DNA from: Heliocidaris tuberculata
Taxonomy: Eukaryota; Echinodermata; Echinoidea; Camarodonta; Echinometridae
NCBI GenBank assembly: GCA_025618425.1
Contig: CM046833.1
Span: 31,555,833-31,619,832 of the forward strand
Direction of reading: 5' to 3'
DNA length: 64,000 nt
Within the stretch, counting starts at the first letter, position 1. Each line of letters begins with the position of its first letter. The notes under the pieces are model-generated. The model was not told the DNA's origin, ran no database searches, and worked only from the letters and a program-made list of their open reading frames with translations. Of this stretch, positions 44,663-55,921 are shown in pieces. Made by a program: the position numbers and the translations under genes.

Positions 44663-46859
44663 CTTGTTCTGTTCAATGTTGTTTCTTTTAAGTTTCATCA
44701 TGTTCTTGAATGCACAGAACTGAATTCCTTTTCAAGTTTCAGCATGTTCAGTTTCAGTTTTCAATGACTGAAGTAGACTAAAGCTGTGTTTTTTGACGTC
44801 ATAGGCGAGAGCCGATGATTAGGATTTGTCATCTGGGCATTAGAGGGCGTTTGCAATTTGCAACCTCATAGACACGTGAAACCTGTTGTATTGTCGTCAC
44901 TGAAAGTTACTGTTATTTTGTTGTTTTTATACAAGCCCAATGTTGTAAGTAGAAAATTGATTCATACTATGAAAGTTGAATGTTTACTGCTTTGTTTAAT
45001 GCTCTTCACTATAGAAATGGTGAACTACAAGTATAAGTTAGAAAATAATCAATCCAAAAATTGGGATATGAATAAGTTCACAAGCATGAATGAGACGTGT
45101 ACGCATAAGGCGTACAGTACATTAATGTGACTATGGACCAGTGTTATAGCTACGGTGGTCGGCGGTGGACGGGCCCGTCCAGCACGGGGGATTTCCGTCC
45201 ACCACTCCGGGTGAAAAACACTGCTTCCGACCGGCACTAATTTCACATAAGAAACTGCATTAAACGTAAACTGTTTGTGAAGAAACGTGGTACTTACATT
45301 CATATTTCCATCTTTAATCGTGTTTTATTTGCAATTTTACGAGAATCATGCTTTCAATTTGACAATAAATGATTATTTACTAAAGACTTGACGAGTTTTA
45401 TTGTCTTTTGTTACGCACTATACTGTACTACGGTCCGTAATTTGCACGTACATACAGATATCATGTTTTACGTAGCGTATACCGGAAGCTGCTGTTCTGA
45501 CAGCTGTACTGTCGCCATACCATCGATCTCTTTGGAACGCCTTGTTGCTTGTCAAGTCAGTGAAATTTGAACCACCACTAAAAAGTTCCTAGCTATAACA
45601 CTGCTATGGACGTTAGGTAATGTATGCAGTAACTGAACCTGACATCTAATTGTGTGTCAATTAAGGAAGTATAATTTACATAGAAGAGTTATAGTTTATG
45701 AGGGCATTAAGTTATGACTTATGAGACAAATGAAAGTAAGATTTCTAGAGTTCAGATAATATAATTTGATGCATTTACATGTAATTGGAAGAATTTAAGT
45801 GTAATTACTACACATCAGTGAAGAGGTATGTGACTGAAAGTAGGTCAGGTCTCAGGGTCAGTCAGGGAGCTAATACCCACATATTCATTCATGATAAGGA
45901 ATCATGAATAGGTTACCATGTTACCATGGTTACAGCTTTATGCTCTGAGGATGACATATTTTGTCTTCAGATAGTTTTCATAGCCAGTTGGCACAGTGAA
46001 TGATTTATTTTATGTTTTGCTAATGCAAATAGAATTATAGAAATGACAAAGTATAATAGAGACATGAGATTTAACTTGGCACAAGAGGTACATGTTTATT
46101 GCCAATGATGATTTATGTGATTCAAGGCAAAGACTTGTTTTCTTTTGTCTCATTAAATCCAAGGTTGAACCTTGTTGCGAGACGCATCATAGTACATCAC
46201 AAGGGTGTCACCTCAGGGTTATTTGTCAACAGTGGACTCACTTAGAGTAAATCCGTCAACTACAACGACATGTCTCATGTTCATTTTTACTTTCAGTCAC
46301 TGTCTTAATCGTTATTAATATTACTGGGATAGTCTACTGGATCCAGGATGTTTCATCATCTTGATCTAATTTATTTCAAGATCGATTTTAAGGCTTGATT
46401 AAACACCACTTCGCCCTATATCACCGAGGTGTGTTTAAAAAATAACAGAACAATGAATAATCATCTATTTAATGTAACCCCACAATATTGCACGTGTGGG
46501 ACCGTGCAGCAAAATTATCGAGTTTGTATTCACGCATTTTTCATACAACACAAACAAAAAATTGCAGGTGTCACATACTCACCCCTTGCCTCGTACTGTC
46601 ATGGTCCAAGCTAACCATTTTTAGGAATCAAAATGACTTATCTGAGCTTAGATTAAGTTAGGTCAAGTTCACGGATTTCCCAGTTACTAGCGCCCGTCAC
46701 CTGACCAATAAAAATTAGGGGCGCTGTACGTAGCTTAGGGGGTAGCTAGCTAGGGGTCAAAGACTTTTATATCAAGACAGATTACTCTCACCTACTTCCG
46801 TAGTACATTTGGCAGGCGTAAATTGCTGTGTTAAAAAGACTCGGGGGGAATATTACGTT
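44663..46859. other. Spacer around the hAT-like element
   Basis: No gene seen. On the minus strand near 46600 there is ATGACAGTACGAGGCAAGGG followed by GTGAGT, a start-exon-like sequence, but its phase does not fit the first visible TMEM192 exon. Confidence 0.4.
45131..45611 (+). mobile_element. hAT-like non-autonomous element with perfect 8-bp duplication
   Basis: The element at 45139-45603 (465 bp) has 14-bp inverted ends, CAGTGTTATAGCTA and TAGCTATAACACTG. It is flanked by identical CTATGGAC 8-mers. The CAG...CTG ends and 8-bp duplication are hAT features. No transposase frame is seen. Confidence 0.85.
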
Positions 46860-47890
46860 CGCCATAGGTATAACACGTGAAAATGCCTGCTTTTTGACAG
46901 AGTTATCTGCCATAGGGTTAACACGTGAAAACAGGGAATTTAAGAATGATTATAGCTCCCCTAGTATTACCTTGAATTTATTGTAAATTTGGCTTACATT
47001 TAATTTGAGACTCTGAAAAAGCTTAATGAAGGCTCAAAAAGTGGAAGAGACACCGCATAAATAAACGGGAATATGCATGCTTTTGGCCTTCCAGCTGCCA
47101 TAGGTTAACACGCAAAAACAGAGATTTTGAAATGATTTAAAGGGAAATCCGACCTTAATAGCAAGTTGCATTGAAAGAAAGAGGAAAAATCAGAGAAGCT
47201 GATTGGTGAAAGTTTGAACGAAATCGGACAAGCAATATGAAAGTTATGAATTTTTGAAAGTTGTAATCACTATATATGCATATGGGAATTTCAAATTGGC
47301 CGAATAGGTAATGTCACTGTGATGTAGCTGTGGACAACTCCCCCATTCGCTCTAACACACAAAATGACTAAAATATCACTTTTTTCAAAATGAATTACTC
47401 AGTAGGATCTTTTCGTTCATGAGGACCTTTAACAATAGGCCTATGCTATCTCCAATATATTTTGAGTACTGCCCCAAGGGTAAAAACGCCTCGAAGAAAA
47501 CCGCAAATTAATGATATTTTTGTGTATGACAAATTAATGGGAGAGTTGTCCACAAACATGTCACAATTGACTCACCAAATTGCCAATTTGAGATTCGCAT
47601 AGATGTAGTGATCTCATTTTTCAAACATCCCTAACTTTCTTATTCCTCAGTCCGATTTCTTTCAAACTTTCACCATCCTGTTTTTCTTGTTTTTCTGCTT
47701 TCACACAGATCATCTTATTACCAAGGTTGGATTGCCCTTTAAATTCCCAAAATATTTATTTGAAATGATGAAAAATGTGATTTACATGAAATTTAAATCT
47801 CTGAAAAGGTATAATTAAGGCTCGATGAGTCCAATAGACCCCGCATAAATAACGGGAATATGCTTGCTTTTGACCAAAAATATTATTCTT
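46860..47890 (+). repeat. Local tandem repeat split by MITE copy 4
   Basis: GCCATAGGGTTAACACGTGA, ATAAACGGGAATATGC and TTTAAATCTCTGAAAA-type blocks recur two to three times in order. The unit is near 190-240 bases without the inserted MITE (47141-47738). Confidence 0.65.
47137..47742 (-). mobile_element. TTAA-flanked MITE family A, copy 4 (inverted)
   Basis: 598 bp (47141-47738) in the opposite orientation, TTAA on both sides. It splits one unit of a local tandem repeat (46860-47890), which identifies the pre-insertion site. Confidence 0.85.
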
Positions 47891-48679
47891 CAGAATTAAT
47901 GCTCTGAATGTTTGATAAGGTTTACACTTAAAAAATAATCAACGAGCCATAATAATGTGAGTACCAATCATTAATTCAGAACACTGTCATTGTCAATGTG
48001 TATTTACCAATTTGCACAGTAGGATAAATAACTTCAAATCCAGAGTCATTGTTTCTGTGTCAGGAAGGTCCCGTTAATGAAAACTTTCTTAATGCTGTTA
48101 CAAAAGGAATTGCCTATTGAAATAACACACTACCATGCAGCTATTGATCTAGAGTTCTTTGTTTAGAGCCAGAAGGGCGTTAACTCTGTGTTAAAGTATA
48201 GGGTTAACACCCTTCTGGCTCCAAATAGACGTATTATAGAAATTTTGTTTATCTATTTATTTTTATTTTTTGCAAAGCGAAACATTTTCGGGACTTGACT
48301 CACAAAACCTCCCAGTTTCCAGTCTGGCCCTCATAGGCATGATAGGAGACCCGGACATGAACTTCAATGGACTTATCATGAGTATATACCTCTATTACCA
48401 ACTTTACTTTATCCTTAATGGCATCTCGAAACTCTTTAGTTCTCAATACCCCCCCCCCCCCCCACCACCACCACCAGTCGGATCTCCTCCCTCTCTTTCA
48501 AGCTGCTCCCCTTCTCTCTCTTCCCCCTTCCCACCATGCACTGTCTCTAGTTGCCCCCTCTCTCTTCTATTCTCTTCTCCCTTTTATCCTCTCTTTCATC
48601 TCCTTCGTTTCCACATTCTTTTCTCTTTTCTTTTTCTTCTCTCAACTTAACCCAAGTTTTCTTTGTTTTTTTTTCTTTG

Positions 48680-48713
<34 letters not shown>

Positions 48714-48879
48714 GTGTGTTTGTTTGTTTTGTTTTGTTGGGTTTTTTTTTTCCTGTTTTTTTTTTAGGGCGGGGGGATCTGCCTAAATACTGACATTGGA
48801 TTTCTTCCAAATATGAATTTTAAAACAATATATAAACCAAGAATTGCAGATTATATAGTAAGGCCCTTTTTACCCACGG
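47891..48879. other. Spacer with simple repeats
   Basis: A hairpin at 48169-48223 (AGCCAGAAGGGCGTTAAC/GTTAACACCCTTCTGGCT). A C-run and CCA repeats lie at 48450-48476. A pyrimidine- and T-rich tract covers 48480-48765. Then comes the 3' side of the RTE-like element. Confidence 0.6.
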
Positions 48880-48890
48880 TTCTAATCAGC

Positions 48891-49438
48891 CTATATCTGT
48901 AGGATATCTTTTGCAAAGGTGTTCGTCGTCCTTCCTACGGGAAGAGGACCATCTTCATACATCATCCATCTGTGGGATTGGTACGGAGGTGGCTGATGAG
49001 GCCAATCCGTGCCCTGAAGATTCTGAGACAGTGGGGGCAAGACAGTCCGGTGGCAGCTTGTGGTGGAGGATTGCCGATGACACAAGACTTGCGTGTTGTG
49101 CGCTTTAACTTGGCAATTTTGATGCGCTGTGCCTTTCCTGATTGCCCCTCGCCATGCTGGACGATCCTGGGCAAGGATCTCCCATAAGTTGTGGTCAATG
49201 TCAAAGTCTTTCAGAGAGGCTTTCAGGGTGTCCTTGAAACGCTTTTTCTGGCCACCCTGGGAGCGTGCTCCCGCCAGCAGTTCACCATACAGGACACGCT
49301 TGGGAAGGCGGTCATCTGACATCCTTGTGACATGCCCCACCCAGCGGAGTTGAGATTGACGAAGCATATGGTGAAGACACTGGGCATGCCGGACTGTTCG
49401 ATGATCTCTATATCAGGGACTTGATCCTGCCATTTCAC
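48891..49438 (-). pseudogene. LINE C-terminal domain remnant with zinc finger
   Basis: Overlapping frames carry RWVGHVTRM and the basic GGQKKRFKDTLK block. In another frame (48962-49204) is CPHCLRIFRARIGLISHLR, a C2H2-like finger that ends this LINE family. Confidence 0.75.
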
Positions 49439-49514
49439 TCTGAGCAGCTTGCGGAGACAGTTGAGATGGAAGCGGTTGAGCTACTTTGCATGCCTCTGGT
49501 ATACAGTCTAGGTC

Positions 49515-50655
49515 TCACATGAATAGAGTAAAGTTGGACAATGGCTCTGTAGACATTGAGAGGCTGATCCCTTTACGTTCCCACAAAGAAGATCGCAGCC
49601 GGCCAAAGGCAAAGCTGGCCTTGGCGATTCTGGTATCCACATCATCATCAATGTGCACACTGCGGGAGAGGGTACTGCCTAGGTATGTGAACTTGTCCAC
49701 AGCTGCTAATTTCTGCCCGTTTACTGTCATGTTGGTCCCTGGTAGGGTTTTTTGTGGTGCGGGTTGGTAAATCACCTCAGTCTTTTTGGTGTTGATCGTA
49801 AGTCCAAAGTTGTTGCAGGCAGTGGTAAACAAGTCTATGGATCTCTGCATGTCTTCAGTGTTGCCAGCATTCAGAGCGCAGTCGTCAGCGAACAGGAAGT
49901 CACACACCTTGTCAACATGGACTCTAGTCTTTGCCTGTAGACGTCGCAAATTGAACAACTTGCCATCTGTTCTGTATCTGATGCTGATGCCTGCATGGGT
50001 CTGTGTCCTGGAAGGCATCAGTCAGCATCGCTGAGAACATGATGCTGAAGAGTGTCGGAGCCACACAGCCTTGTTTCACTCCGTTTGTGACTGGGAAGGG
50101 GTTGGATGACTCTCCGTCATGAAGGACCTGGGCCTGCATGCCATCATGTAACTGGCGGACCACTTGGATGAAGTGATCCGGACATCCAAATTTGTTCATA
50201 ATTTTCCGGAGTCCATTTCGACTGACGGTGTCAAAGGCTTTCGTCAGGTCAATAAAAGTGATGTAGAGGTCAACGTTTTGTTCCTGACATTTCTCCTGCA
50301 GCTGGCGTGCAGCAAACACCATGTCAGTCGTGCCACGCTCCTTTCGGTAGCCACATTGGCTTTCTGGTAATAGACCATTCTCTAGGTATTCAATAAGGCG
50401 CGGTTCAGGAGAATTCTCGCCAAGATCTTTCCAGCAATGCAGAGGAGTGAGATGTCTCTGTGGTTGTCGCATACCAGTCCTGTTTATTTCCTTTCCTCTT
50501 GTAGAGATGTACAATGGAGGCGTCTTTGAAGTCTTGTGGGACCACCCCCTGTGCCCAGATGGTTTGGAACAATTGCAGCATCTTCTTGTGCAGTTGTGGT
50601 CCAGTGTGCTTGTAGACTTCTGCTGGGATTGCATCAGCTCCTGAAGCTTTGCCAT
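49515..50655 (-). pseudogene. LINE reverse transcriptase remnant
   Basis: Two shifted frames. The upstream one (49924-50655) ends in the KQGCVAPTLFS block. The downstream one (49515-50018) has the catalytic FADD in FLFADDCALNAG. The catalytic Asp residues are present, but the frames are disconnected. Confidence 0.82.
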
Positions 50656-50848
50656 TTGACATCTGATGAATGGCTTTCTCTACTTCAGGCAGGGTGGGTG
50701 GATTGTCTAAGTCTAGGTTGATGTCGACCTGTGGTAGTCGACTGATCGCTTCCTCCTTGATGTGAGATGGTCTAGTTTGAGGACAGCATCAAAGTGTTCA
50801 GCCCATCTCTTCAAGATGCTAGATCTCTCAGTCAAGAGCGTTTGTCCG

Positions 50849-51617
50849 TCAGCGCTGGAGAAATATTGGAGAAGGGGTAGTAGGTTTAGGACCGTATACT
50901 GCTTTGACTGACTCGTAAAAACGCTTCATGTCTTTTGTATCTGCGTAGTGCTGAATTTCCTCTGCTTTCTGGCTCAGCCACCAGTCCTGCATCTGGCGAA
51001 GTCTGCTTTGTACCATGCTGCGGATTTTGCTAAAGGCAGCTTTATGCAGGCGAGTTTTTGCTAAGGTAGATTTGTGTAGTCTGTGCTTTTCTTCCAGCAA
51101 TTTTGTAATTTCTTCATTGTTTTGGTCAAACCAATCTTGATGTTTGCGCACGGTAGGGCCAAGATTTTCGTGAGCTGCTGCAGTGTCGTGAACGGAGGCC
51201 CAGCTGTCTTCCACGTTATCTGTGATCTGTATGCTCTTCCAGGGTCTTTGTGAGTTCTGTACTGACTGAGGGATTCTTCAGTTTTGAGACGTGCAGACGC
51301 TTTTGTGCTGCCTTTCCATGAGGACGTCGCTTGGAAAGAATCTTGATTTTCATCTTAGATAGAATAAACCGATGGTCAGTCCAGCATTCCGCGCCGCACA
51401 TGGACCTGGTTACACGTACGTCCCGCCTATCCCTTTTTCTGACTAAGACATTTAATCGATAAGATGTCAATGCTTTGAGCGGGGATCGATGCATCCATGA
51501 TGTCCTGTTACGTGCAGGGAGGCGAAAGACTGTGCTGGTAATCAGAAGTTCATGCTCAGCGCAGAACTGCAGGAGTAGGAGGCCATTACTGTTCATATAC
51601 CAATGACACCTTCCCAC
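50849..51617 (-). pseudogene. LINE endonuclease end and linker
   Basis: Two shifted frames (51216-51617 and 50849-51214). The first has [18 protein letters not shown] and [14 protein letters not shown], matching the H-x-x-DH end of endonuclease domains with changes. The second is a charged linker. Confidence 0.7.
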
Positions 51618-51877
51618 GTCTGGTGGTCCGAGCCGACACGTGCATTGAAGTCTCCGAGTATAATCAGCTTCTCAGAGTTTGGGACAGAAGTTACTAGGGA
51701 GTGAAGGTCCTCATAGAACTTTTCCTTTATGTCATCTGAATTTGTCATGGTAGGTGCATAGGTACTGATGATCGTAGCCTGTTTTCCTCCTGAAAGTGAT
51801 ATGGTCATAAGTCTGTCGTTGATACCACGTGAGAGGCTGCTCAGCTTGGTGACAAGTTCGTTACTCACTGCAAACAC
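51593..51877 (-). pseudogene. LINE endonuclease remnant
   Basis: The 94-residue frame holds [19 protein letters not shown] and [14 protein letters not shown], the APE-type endonuclease core with the GDFN active-site segment. The frame is cut at both ends. Confidence 0.8.
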
Positions 51878-52670
51878 CCACCGTCTCCAGAAGAATGTGT
51901 AGCCCGCACCAGTTTCCTTGAGCTGCCCCTCCTCGGCAAGACGTGTCTCGCTGAGTGCAGCAATCCACCTTGTATCTTGCTAGTTCCTTGCCCACAAGTG
52001 CTGTTTTTCTCTCTGGCCTGTTGGCCTAGGCATTGTCAATCAGGGTGCGCACGTTCCATGCGCCGAAGGTGAAGGAATTCACCTTGATTTTCTTCTTTCT
52101 ATTGTTCGTACCGCTGTAGTGGGATCCCGCCAACCGCGGTCTGCTGGCCAGGAAGAAGTGAGGCAGGCAATGTTTGGGACACCTTTTCTAGTCCGCTCCT
52201 CGTGCTATGGAGGTGAGCAGTGCGATCCTAAACAGGGCTGCTCAGTCGCTCAGGGGGCTGCCGAATTTCACTGCTGCCTCAAGTTCCAGTGATAGACGAC
52301 CATATGGCCTGAACCGCCTGCGTGCAGGTCTACGACTACAGCTCCCATTGTATCCATACCTGCTGCTTTGTCGCTCGCCCAACGCCACAGGACTGTGCAT
52401 AAATGAATGAAGGGTGATGAAGATGACTAGCGCGTGAATTGGATTTAAGTGAGGGAGAGTTGCGCAAGCATCAGCCTCACTCTCTCGTCCCTTCCTATCT
52501 GGGCCCAGGGGCAAGACGAAGTCAAGACGGCTGGAGATATAGGTTGGGGTGCAGCAGCAGTATGGGCGGCCGTGACCGGTCACCAACATCAATGTCCACC
52601 GTTGTCCATGAAGGGGATCTTCCGCTGGAGTACTTGAGGTGCATCCATGCTGCCTGATGCAGTACTATTT

Positions 52671-53473
52671 TACCCATAGCTGGGATCCTGGCAGGTACTA
52701 TCACTCCGGGTCAGAGTGAACCTGGGAGTGATGGTGATTAAGGGGTAATTACTCCACTTTCTCCAAATCTTCAGAACTCCCTTACTGAAGCCTCACCACC
52801 GGATGCAGTTTATTGTCTTACCCAAGTATGGCGGTGTATTGCGGTGTTGGCCTGCAGATAGTCCTATATATAGCCTAAATACCTTGGCTGAGTTTTGTTT
52901 TTGTTGTGAAGTATTGATCAATGAGCCAATTCATCATCAAATTACCACCACACCACCATGCGGCTATAGGCTACGGGCCTATCATGTGGGACGGGTAAAT
53001 GATAGGCCTGCTATGTAGGCATATGATTTAAATGTTCATAATTATAGACTGTTAGATCATTGAGATGCATAAAAAGTTTTTCACGACGTGATTGCCATAG
53101 GCGAGTGGGGGGGGGGGGGGGGACATGGCCCACCGTAAGATATCGGAATATGGGCCAGTGGGAAAAAAAGATGTTTGCTCCCCTACTCACCATGCCCCCC
53201 CCCCCTTGCCCTCCCCTCCCGCTCCATTCCAAGTTGCCCTTCCCCTCCCCCTCGCTTCCGAGTATAGCAGATCGGGTGGGGGGGGGGGGGTGAACGTGGG
53301 TCAGGAAATATGTGTGCATTTTTTGTTCTTCCTTGAATGTACATACATTTTTCACTGGTATACAAATTTACTTGTAGATTAATTATACCTTAAATTCGAG
53401 ATCGTAATTTTTGTTGCTTTTGTACAGTTTGATTTCACTGAAAAGAAAAGAATAATGATGAGGATGCGGCAAT
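52671..53473. other. Spacer with G and C runs
   Basis: Includes G runs at 53107-53122 and 53277-53290 in an imperfect inverted arrangement with C runs. No gene. Confidence 0.5.
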
Positions 53474-53752
53474 CCTTGGTCCAGGGGCGGCGCTACAGGG
53501 GGGGGCAGAGGGGGCGACCGCCCCCCTATGATTTTTCAAGTAGTGAAAAAAGAAAAAAAAGAAGAAAAAGAAGAAAAGGAGGAAGAAAAGGGAAGAAAGG
53601 GAAGAAAGAAGAAAGAGGAGTATTAAAAAGAGAGGTCTTAAACATATAACTCTATACTACCCCTGTTATTTAATGGAGAAAAAATATGACGTCATCTTTA
53701 GGTCGTCTTGCCCCTCCTATCAAAATACCCTGGCGCCGCCCCTGCCTTGGTA
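53474..53752 (+). mobile_element. hAT-like MITE with 8-bp duplication
   Basis: 53482-53744 (263 bp), ends CAGGGGCGGCGC and GCGCCGCCCCTG. The flanks CCTTGGTC and CCTTGGTA match at seven of eight bases. Confidence 0.78.
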
Positions 53753-55439
53753 CTTTTCCGTCTCGGAGCTTCCGTCTTGAACAATATTTATTTTGTAACT
53801 CAATGTCTGCCATTTTATTTATTTATTTTTTTCTTTTGTACCAATTACTTTATTTTTACTGTTTGTTTTTTGTTTTTTGTTCAGTGATTTTGTTTTTAAT
53901 CATGTAAATCATGCACTTGTAATTATTGTGATTTCTGTTGATTTTCTATTAAAACACAAATAGAAAATAAATAATAATAAAAGAATAATGATGAGGATGA
54001 TTTCGGAGAGAGAGGGGGGATGATGGCTAATGAATGCGGTCTTAATTTTTTATTGGTGGATTGTTAGACCAGGGGCGGATCTAGCCTTTTTCCAAGGGGG
54101 GGGGGGAGGGCGTGGGAGATTTTTCATTTTTAGGGTTGCCAGCTTGCGATCTTAACCATACTTGCATGCTCTTTTTTGCTCTTTTTTGCCCAAATAATTG
54201 GGGGGGGGGGGGGACTACAGCCCCATCCCCGCCCCCCCCCCCTCCCCGGCCCTGGCTCCGCAGTCCCTGGGTTTGTCCCAACGGCGATGCAGAGCATCGT
54301 CCACAAGGCGCGAAACGGCGATGTCTGTGCGGCCGCGTAGCGTCGCGCCGATTTTAATTTTTGTTTGTTTGTTGTTTTTTTTTTTGCTATTTGAAATCCT
54401 CTAAGTGATGTTTTCCTGGCATCTACTAACGCAATGGAGACCATAAAAAGCAGTCCATAATAACGTCTTTTTAGATCAAGTAACAGTTTAATACACAGTT
54501 ATATCCAGAGTTATCGTGTGTTTGGTTATCAACTTAATAAGTTACCAGGTGAGTTGAATAATATTATATCTTCTCACAATATTTGCACTTGAAATTTTCC
54601 TCTCCAGTGTGTGTTATTTCTTTTTGGTCTAATTCTAACCACATGTTTAAAAGTCAAGATACTAAAGAAAAGTAACTGGGAATATAAGAAAGATTCGTGA
54701 TAAAAAGATAGATTTATGACAGTGTAACATTATGTTGACTTGTATAGTACCACAAATCTTAAATATAGGTAACCTCTATGATGTAAATGATTATACTGGC
54801 CATGCAAGTGAAGTAGAAATTAAAATTAAGTTCAACTAAATGTTGCTTATTCAGCCAATTGAAGGTCACGATGTAACTTTCGTGATGTAACCGTAAACGT
54901 ATCATACGTAAAAAATGTGTGTAGGATATACGTAACAACTATCCAAATTGGTAGCAAAATTAAATTTACACCATATGAGGTTCTGGGTGAGCTTAGCAAT
55001 CATTTTTAAGGCCAGAATTGTATTCAAACAACGTTAATGTAACATACGTTATCAATTTGAAACATACATTATGGCCAAATCACATATCGTTAAAAATCGT
55101 TAACAGACGCCTGACTAGATGCGATGTTCACAAATGTTTTAATGGTTTTAATTCTTTCTTGTTTACCTTCCGTTACCAACTTTGAAACTAACTAGTCATC
55201 ATGTGAAATATTGATGGTATTACGTAATAGTGTTATTCCTATGCACATTAAATGTTTACTTGGCAGCCCAAGGGGGGGGGGGTTAAACCCCCTAACCCCC
55301 CCCCCCCCCCGGCGCCACTGTAGATTATAGGGAGTTAGGGACTTTGTTTCATTTGGCTGGTCAAGGGCACTTTACAGGTATTACAGTTAATGGTAGGATG
55401 CTATATCCTGTTTCTGAGAGGAGAAAAGTATTTTAAATA
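53753..55439. other. Spacer, one unpaired hAT-like end
   Basis: CAGGGGCGGATCTAGCC at 54070 starts an element whose other end I could not place. G and C runs at 54199-54243 and 55270-55310. Otherwise unique AT-rich DNA. Confidence 0.45.
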
Positions 55440-55530
55440 GTTGTGACAGCGCCAGTGGGAAGGAGGGGCCGCGCCGGGGGTGGGGGCGGAGCGCGCGGGC
55501 CGCGGCCGGCGCGGCCGGCCAGCCCATAGA
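55440..55530. promoter_or_regulatory. CpG-rich block upstream of the 181-aa gene
   Basis: About 90 bases dominated by G and C with many CpG dinucleotides (GGGCCGCGGCCGGCGCGG). It ends about 100 bases before the ATG in otherwise AT-rich DNA. A promoter role is inferred from position only. A similar GC block at 19760-19800 has no gene next to it. Confidence 0.35.
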
Positions 55531-55619
55531 AAAATTTAAACTATGAGCCTCAACATTAACAGCTAGCCAGCGCAGCTAGCCGGCAGATTCAATATCCATA
55601 CTGTAGCTTGGCAACGAAG

Positions 55620-55845
55620 ATGGCGTCCACCGTATCGGGTAACTTCTGCAGCGGCAGCGATGCAAACCATTTATCTGGAGAGGAGAAATTTCCAGAAATG
55701 ACCGAATTCAGTGGTTCAAGTGAAGAGGACAAGGCTTGTGCTAAGTTGTTCTGGCAATCAGTAACTCTTCACCCACCAATTGAATCAAGATTAGTCTCGG
55801 GAGATGTAAGGCAAAGACTTCCAAATGCGGGACCATTTCTTCAAG
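55620..55845 (+). CDS. Unrecognised gene, exon 1 with start codon
   Basis: 226 nt from an ATG in the context AAGATGG, ending phase 1 at donor GTACAG. It encodes 75 residues ending [10 protein letters not shown]. The open frame extends four codons upstream, but only from a TTG. The donor is not ideal. A GA dinucleotide run follows about 50 bases into the intron. Confidence 0.8.
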
Positions 55846-55890
55846 GTACAGTTAGTGTAGTCCCAAACGTTAAATTTTGTGTTAGTAGAT

Positions 55891-55921
<31 letters not shown>

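Larger units (their letters stand above)
48880..52670 (-). mobile_element. Decayed RTE-like non-LTR retrotransposon, near full length
   Basis: Minus-strand remnants occur in the order of an APE-type LINE: 5' leader (about 52200-52670), endonuclease start WNVRTLID (52030-52061), endonuclease [16 protein letters not shown] (within 51593-51877), endonuclease end and linker (50849-51617), RT with TFIDLTKAFDTVSRNGL and KQGCVAPTLFS (49924-50655), FADD box with TKKTEVIYQPAP and FTYLGSTLSR (49515-50018), then RWVGHVTRMSDDRLPK and GGQKKRFKDTLKASLK (48891-49367). The last part is a C2H2-like CPHCLRIFRARIGLISH tail. At least six frameshifts and several stops break it, so it is inactive. The long tail with KRFKDTLK and a terminal zinc finger is common in an animal LINE family I recall as RTE-like. 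The clade name is tentative. Confidence 0.82.

Noticed and set aside
46590..46612. Possible TMEM192 first exon on the minus strand (ATG...GGG|GTGAGT)
   Set aside because: It would end in phase 2, while the first visible TMEM192 exon needs phase 0. No alternative acceptor restores the frame.
48418..48793. Pro/Ser/Phe-rich plus-strand frames
   Set aside because: They come from a C run, CCA repeats and a T/C-rich simple tract. No protein feature.
52242..52592. 116-codon minus-strand frame as a separate gene
   Set aside because: It lies immediately upstream of the LINE endonuclease start, in the same orientation, and is most simply the 5' leader of that element.
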